Source: Pseudomonas putida (GTDB taxonomy: Bacteria; Pseudomonadota; Gammaproteobacteria; Pseudomonadales; Pseudomonadaceae). Taken from it: a stretch of 64,000 nt of DNA. The stretch is taken from contig NZ_SMTE01000013.1 of NCBI RefSeq assembly GCF_004357765.1, positions 62,001 to 126,000 on the forward strand, read 5' to 3'. Positions within the stretch are counted from its first letter, which is position 1. Every line of letters starts with the position of its first letter. Below are positions 61,209 to 64,000 of the stretch, piece by piece. The notes under the pieces are model-generated. The model saw only the letters and a list, made by a program, of their open reading frames with translations, was not told the origin of the DNA and ran no database searches. A program made the translations under genes and the position numbers.

Positions 61209-61376
61209 ATGTCCCCCTTCCTCTCCCTGTTCGTGCCGGTGTTTCTGTTCCTGTTGCTGCTGACCGTCGGTTTCAGCCTGCGCGAACGCAACATCGGCGT
61301 AGTGATGATGTGGATCGGCACCCTGGGCATCTTCGGCCTCACCTGCTGGAAGATCCTGGAGCAACTGCCGACATAA
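61209..61376 (+). CDS. Small two-helix membrane protein, unknown
   Basis: 55 residues: MSPFLSLFVPVFLFLLLLTV, a short polar RERN linker, then VVMMWIGTLGIFGLTC. AAAGGA precedes the ATG at 61209. No family recognised. It precedes the mechanosensitive channel gene by 45 bp, so the two might be co-transcribed. Confidence 0.6.
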   Translation: MSPFLSLFVPVFLFLLLLTVGFSLRERNIGVVMMWIGTLGIFGLTCWKILEQLPT

Positions 61377-61421
61377 ACCTCTACACTCGGTCCATTGTTC
61401 GACCCTGAGGTAGATTTCCCG

Positions 61422-63581
61422 GTGCCTGCCCTTCTCCGTTACCTGATCCTGCTGTTCACCCTGTTCGTCCTCCCTGCCCAGGCCGCCGGCCTACCCAGCC
61501 TGCTCGGCTCGAGCACGCCCGCCCAGCCACAAGCCACCGAGCCCTTGGGCAAGTCCCTGGACGAGGTGATCAAAAGCCTGGAGAACGACGAGCAACGCGC
61601 GAAGCTGCTGGCCGATCTGAAGAAACTGCGCGATGCCACCCAGCAGACCCAACCCACAGTCGAACAGGGCGTGCTCGGCCTGATCGGCGGCGCATTGCAC
61701 GATTTCGAGAAGCAGTTCAGCGGCGACGCCAGCCCCTTCCATCGCTGGTCGCAGGAAATCGAACAAGCCCAGGCTGAACTGGCCGAGTTGATCGTGCCGG
61801 TGCACCAGTGGCCGGCAATCCTGTTCGGCTTCGCGGCGGTCATCGCGGTGTGGAGCCTGCTCGCCTGGGTGTTCAACTGGATCGGCCACCGCGTACGCGT
61901 GCGCTTCGGCCTGACCGAAGAGCTGCCGCAGCACCCCCGCACCTGGGACCTGGTGCGCTTCGCCCTGCGCAAGCTGGGGCCATGGTTGGTCGCGCTGATC
62001 TTCACGGTATACCTGAGCTTCGCCCTGCCCCCTTCCCTGGGCAAATCACTGGCCATGGTGCTGGCCTACGCGTTGGTCGTCGGCACCTGTTTCTCGGCCA
62101 TCTGCGTCATCGCCTTCTCGCTGCTCGACGGCCCGCACCGCCACCGTGCCCTGCACATCCTGCGTCACCAGGCGTTCCGCCCGTTGTGGCTGATCGGCAG
62201 CTTCGCTGCCTTTGGCGAGGCAATGAGCGATCCGCGCATGCTGGTCGCCCTCGGCACGCATCTGGCCCATGCCCTGGCGACCCTGGCCAACGTCATCGCA
62301 GCGCTGTCCACCGGGCTGTTCATCCTGCGCTTCCGACGCCCCATCGCCCACCTGATCCGCAACCAGCCACTGGCCCGGCGCCTGACCCGGCGCACGCTGA
62401 GCGACACCATCGAGATCCTCGGCAGCTTCTGGTTCATCCCGGCGCTGATCCTGGTAGCCATTTCCTTGTTCGCCACCTTCGTCTCGGCCGGCGACACCAG
62501 CACCGCCCTGCGCCAGTCGCTGATGTGCACCGTGCTGGTGGTGGTGTGCATGGTGCTCAACGGGCTGGTGCGCCGGCATGCCGCCAACCCCAAGCGCGCC
62601 AGCAAGCGCCAGGCGGTCTACACCGAACGCTTGCGCAACTTCGGCTATGCGCTGGTACACCTGCTGATCTGGTTGCTGTTCATCGAGCTGGGTCTGCGGG
62701 TCTGGGGCCTGTCGATGATCAACTTCGCCGAAGGCGACGGCCACGAAGTGAGCTTGCGCCTGCTGGGCCTGGCCGGCACCCTGATCGCCGCCTGGCTGAT
62801 CTGGATCCTGGCCGACACCGCCGTGCACCACGCCTTGGTGCACTCGCGTCGGGGACTGGCCAACGCCCGGGCACAAACCATGATGCCGCTGATCCGCAAC
62901 GTGATGTTCGTGGCGATCTTCATCATCGCGGTCATCGTCGCCCTGGCCAACATGGGCATGAACGTCACGCCGCTGCTGGCCGGTGCCGGTGTCATCGGCC
63001 TGGCCATCGGTTTTGGCGCACAATCGCTGGTGGCCGATCTGATCACCGGCCTGTTCATCATCATCGAGGACTCCCTGGCGATCGACGACTACGTCGATGT
63101 CGGCGGCCACCTCGGCACGGTCGAGGGGCTGACCATCCGTACCGTGCGCCTGCGCGATATCGACGGCATCGTACACACCATTCCGTTCAGCGAAATCAAG
63201 AGTATCAAGAACTACTCGCGCGAATTCGGCTATGCCATCTTCCGCGTGGCCATCCCGCACAATATGAGCATCGACCGCGCCATCAGCCTGATCCGCGAGG
63301 TTGGCCAGAAGCTGCGCAACGACCCGTTGATGCGCCGCAATATCTGGTCGCCGCTCGAGCTGCAGGGCGTGGAAAGCTTCGAATCGGGCTCGGCGATTCT
63401 GCGCGCGCGGTTCAAGACGGCGCCGATCAAGCAGTGGGAAGTGTCGCGGGCGTTCAATCTGGCCTTGAAGCGTCAGCTCGACGAGGCCGGGTTGGACCTG
63501 GCGACGCCGCGCCTGTCGGTGCAGGTGGTGACCGCCGGTGGTGGCGCAATGAGCGAAAGCGGTGCATCCAGCTCCACGTGA
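61422..63581 (+). CDS. MscS-family mechanosensitive channel (YbiO-like)
   Basis: 719 residues from a GTG at 61422 with GAGG 11 nt upstream, giving a signal peptide (LLFTLFVLPAQAAG). A periplasmic linker of about 110 residues precedes several membrane helices. The MscS core is in the C-terminal third: pore helix NVTPLLAGAGVIGLAIGFGAQ, SLVADLITGLFIIIEDSLAIDDYV and the beta domain VEGLTIRTVRLRDIDG. It should release solutes on hypo-osmotic shock. A TTG at 61395 in frame is not supported. Confidence 0.9.
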   Translation: MPALLRYLILLFTLFVLPAQAAGLPSLLGSSTPAQPQATEPLGKSLDEVIKSLENDEQRAKLLADLKKLRDATQQTQPTVEQGVLGLIGGALHDFEKQFSGDASPFHRWSQEIEQAQAELAELIVPVHQWPAILFGFAAVIAVWSLLAWVFNWIGHRVRVRFGLTEELPQHPRTWDLVRFALRKLGPWLVALIFTVYLSFALPPSLGKSLAMVLAYALVVGTCFSAICVIAFSLLDGPHRHRALHILRHQAFRPLWLIGSFAAFGEAMSDPRMLVALGTHLAHALATLANVIAALSTGLFILRFRRPIAHLIRNQPLARRLTRRTLSDTIEILGSFWFIPALILVAISLFATFVSAGDTSTALRQSLMCTVLVVVCMVLNGLVRRHAANPKRASKRQAVYTERLRNFGYALVHLLIWLLFIELGLRVWGLSMINFAEGDGHEVSLRLLGLAGTLIAAWLIWILADTAVHHALVHSRRGLANARAQTMMPLIRNVMFVAIFIIAVIVALANMGMNVTPLLAGAGVIGLAIGFGAQSLVADLITGLFIIIEDSLAIDDYVDVGGHLGTVEGLTIRTVRLRDIDGIVHTIPFSEIKSIKNYSREFGYAIFRVAIPHNMSIDRAISLIREVGQKLRNDPLMRRNIWSPLELQGVESFESGSAILRARFKTAPIKQWEVSRAFNLALKRQLDEAGLDLATPRLSVQVVTAGGGAMSESGASSST

Positions 63582-63721
63582 ATCCTGTCCTTTCCCTCCG
63601 GTGACCTGGGGCTGCGCCGCTCGGTGAGCCCCCAGGCTATCCATGAACATCCTGTGACAAGGCGGCCTGAACGTCGCACCGATCTGGTCTACGCTGTAAT
63701 TCCAGGAAACTGGAACCGTCT

Positions 63722-63862
63722 ATGCATACCTACTCCTACATCAAATTGCCACGCGTCTTCGCTACCGTGGCCAGGGCCTGCGCGCCCCCAGCAACGCGCA
63801 CCGGCATCCGTCTCAAACCAAACCAAGAACGCAAAAGCACCCACCCAAGGAGCTTCGGATGA
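63722..63862 (+). CDS. Possible 46-residue leader ORF overlapping the binding-protein start
   Basis: MHTYSYIKLPRVFATVARAC and 26 more residues, ending TGA at 63860-63862, which overlaps the next ATG (ATGA). GGAACC is the only ribosome-site-like sequence upstream. The protein resembles nothing known and codon use is not convincing, so this may be chance. Confidence 0.25.
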   Translation: MHTYSYIKLPRVFATVARACAPPATRTGIRLKPNQERKSTHPRSFG

Positions 63863-64000
63863 AAAAGCTTTTCATGGCGTCACTGCTCGGTTCGGCCATC
63901 ACCCTATGCACCTCGGCCATGGCCGCAGGGCCCGATCTCAAGGCCCTGGAAGACGCCGCTCGCAAGGAAGGCCAGGTCAACAGCGTGGGGATGCCCGATG
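63859..64000 (+). CDS. ABC transporter periplasmic binding protein (3' truncated by window edge)
   Basis: The first 47 codons are visible: MKKLFMASLLGSAITLCTSA-type signal peptide, then AAGPDLKALEDAARKEGQ, the N-terminal pattern of iron, thiamine or polyamine-type solute-binding proteins. AAGGAG lies 8 nt upstream. The ligand cannot be told from this part; the rest of the gene and any permease lie downstream. Confidence 0.75.
   Translation, partial: MKKLFMASLLGSAITLCTSAMAAGPDLKALEDAARKEGQVNSVGMPD

Noticed and set aside
63600-63640. Terminator after the MscS channel
   Set aside because: CCTGGGG/CCCCAGG pair across a 17-18 nt loop with no T-run; too weak to call.
61491-63650. Long minus-strand frames opposite the MscS channel
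   Set aside because: Compositional shadows rich in Gln, His and Asp, with no recognisable domain.

Overview
The window looks like a chromosomal segment of a Pseudomonas of the P. putida group. It is GC-rich, and it carries the mixed-function block gyrA / serC-pheA-tyrA/aroA-cmk-rpsA with the fused TyrA-AroA protein. It also has GyrA Thr83, MupP, an RsmI-type CsrA, the N-acetylglutaminylglutamine amide (NAGGN) osmolyte genes, htrB-minCDE-rluA, and many copies of the ~35-bp P. putida-type REP (core: gggagcgggcttg-cccgcgaagaggcc). No tRNA, rRNA, CRISPR array, prophage or intact insertion sequence was seen.

Layout. 1-2.7 kb: the edge of a surface-polysaccharide locus (unknown gene, CgeB-like glycosyltransferase, WbpA), convergent with rpsA. 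2.9-14.3 kb: minus-strand housekeeping genes rpsA, cmk, tyrA-aroA, pheA, serC, gyrA, mtnA, several coupled by 1-4 nt overlaps. 14.4-16.6 kb: ubiG-mupP-yciK. 16.8-24.6 kb: minus-strand TenA-like protein, PAS-GGDEF-EAL protein, an ABC exporter/DsbA/TrhO group, and BolA with a DUF2059 protein. 24.7-30.9 kb: fumC, a DMT permease, PPK2-type phosphotransferase, mnmC. 31.1-36.5 kb: NAGGN synthesis (amidotransferase, GNAT/ATP-grasp synthetase, M42 peptidase), then yheU and rsmI overlapping tail to tail.

37.6-46.7 kb is the main accessory region. It is a CS1/alternate-type chaperone-usher fimbrial cluster (pilin, usher, tip, chaperone) followed by a BvgA/EvgA-like response regulator and a BvgS/EvgS-like phosphorelay kinase. 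The usher is frameshifted. A 23-bp dyad (TTGTYG-N11-CGACAA) occurs upstream of both the pilin and the chaperone-regulator-kinase unit, suggesting that the cluster's own regulator controls both.

46.9-64 kb: actP/DUF485 acetate uptake, an orphan betaine-type binding protein, a membrane GH17 protein, an alpha/beta hydrolase overlapping mlaA, a patatin, a lipid A acyltransferase, minCDE, rluA, apeB, an MscS channel, and the start of an ABC binding protein.

Two repeat systems run between genes: REP singlets and inverted pairs, and a separate palindrome family with the core GGATATCGAGCGC or GGAGATCGAGCGC at five sites. A seven-copy CTTGMAR heptad array precedes apeB.
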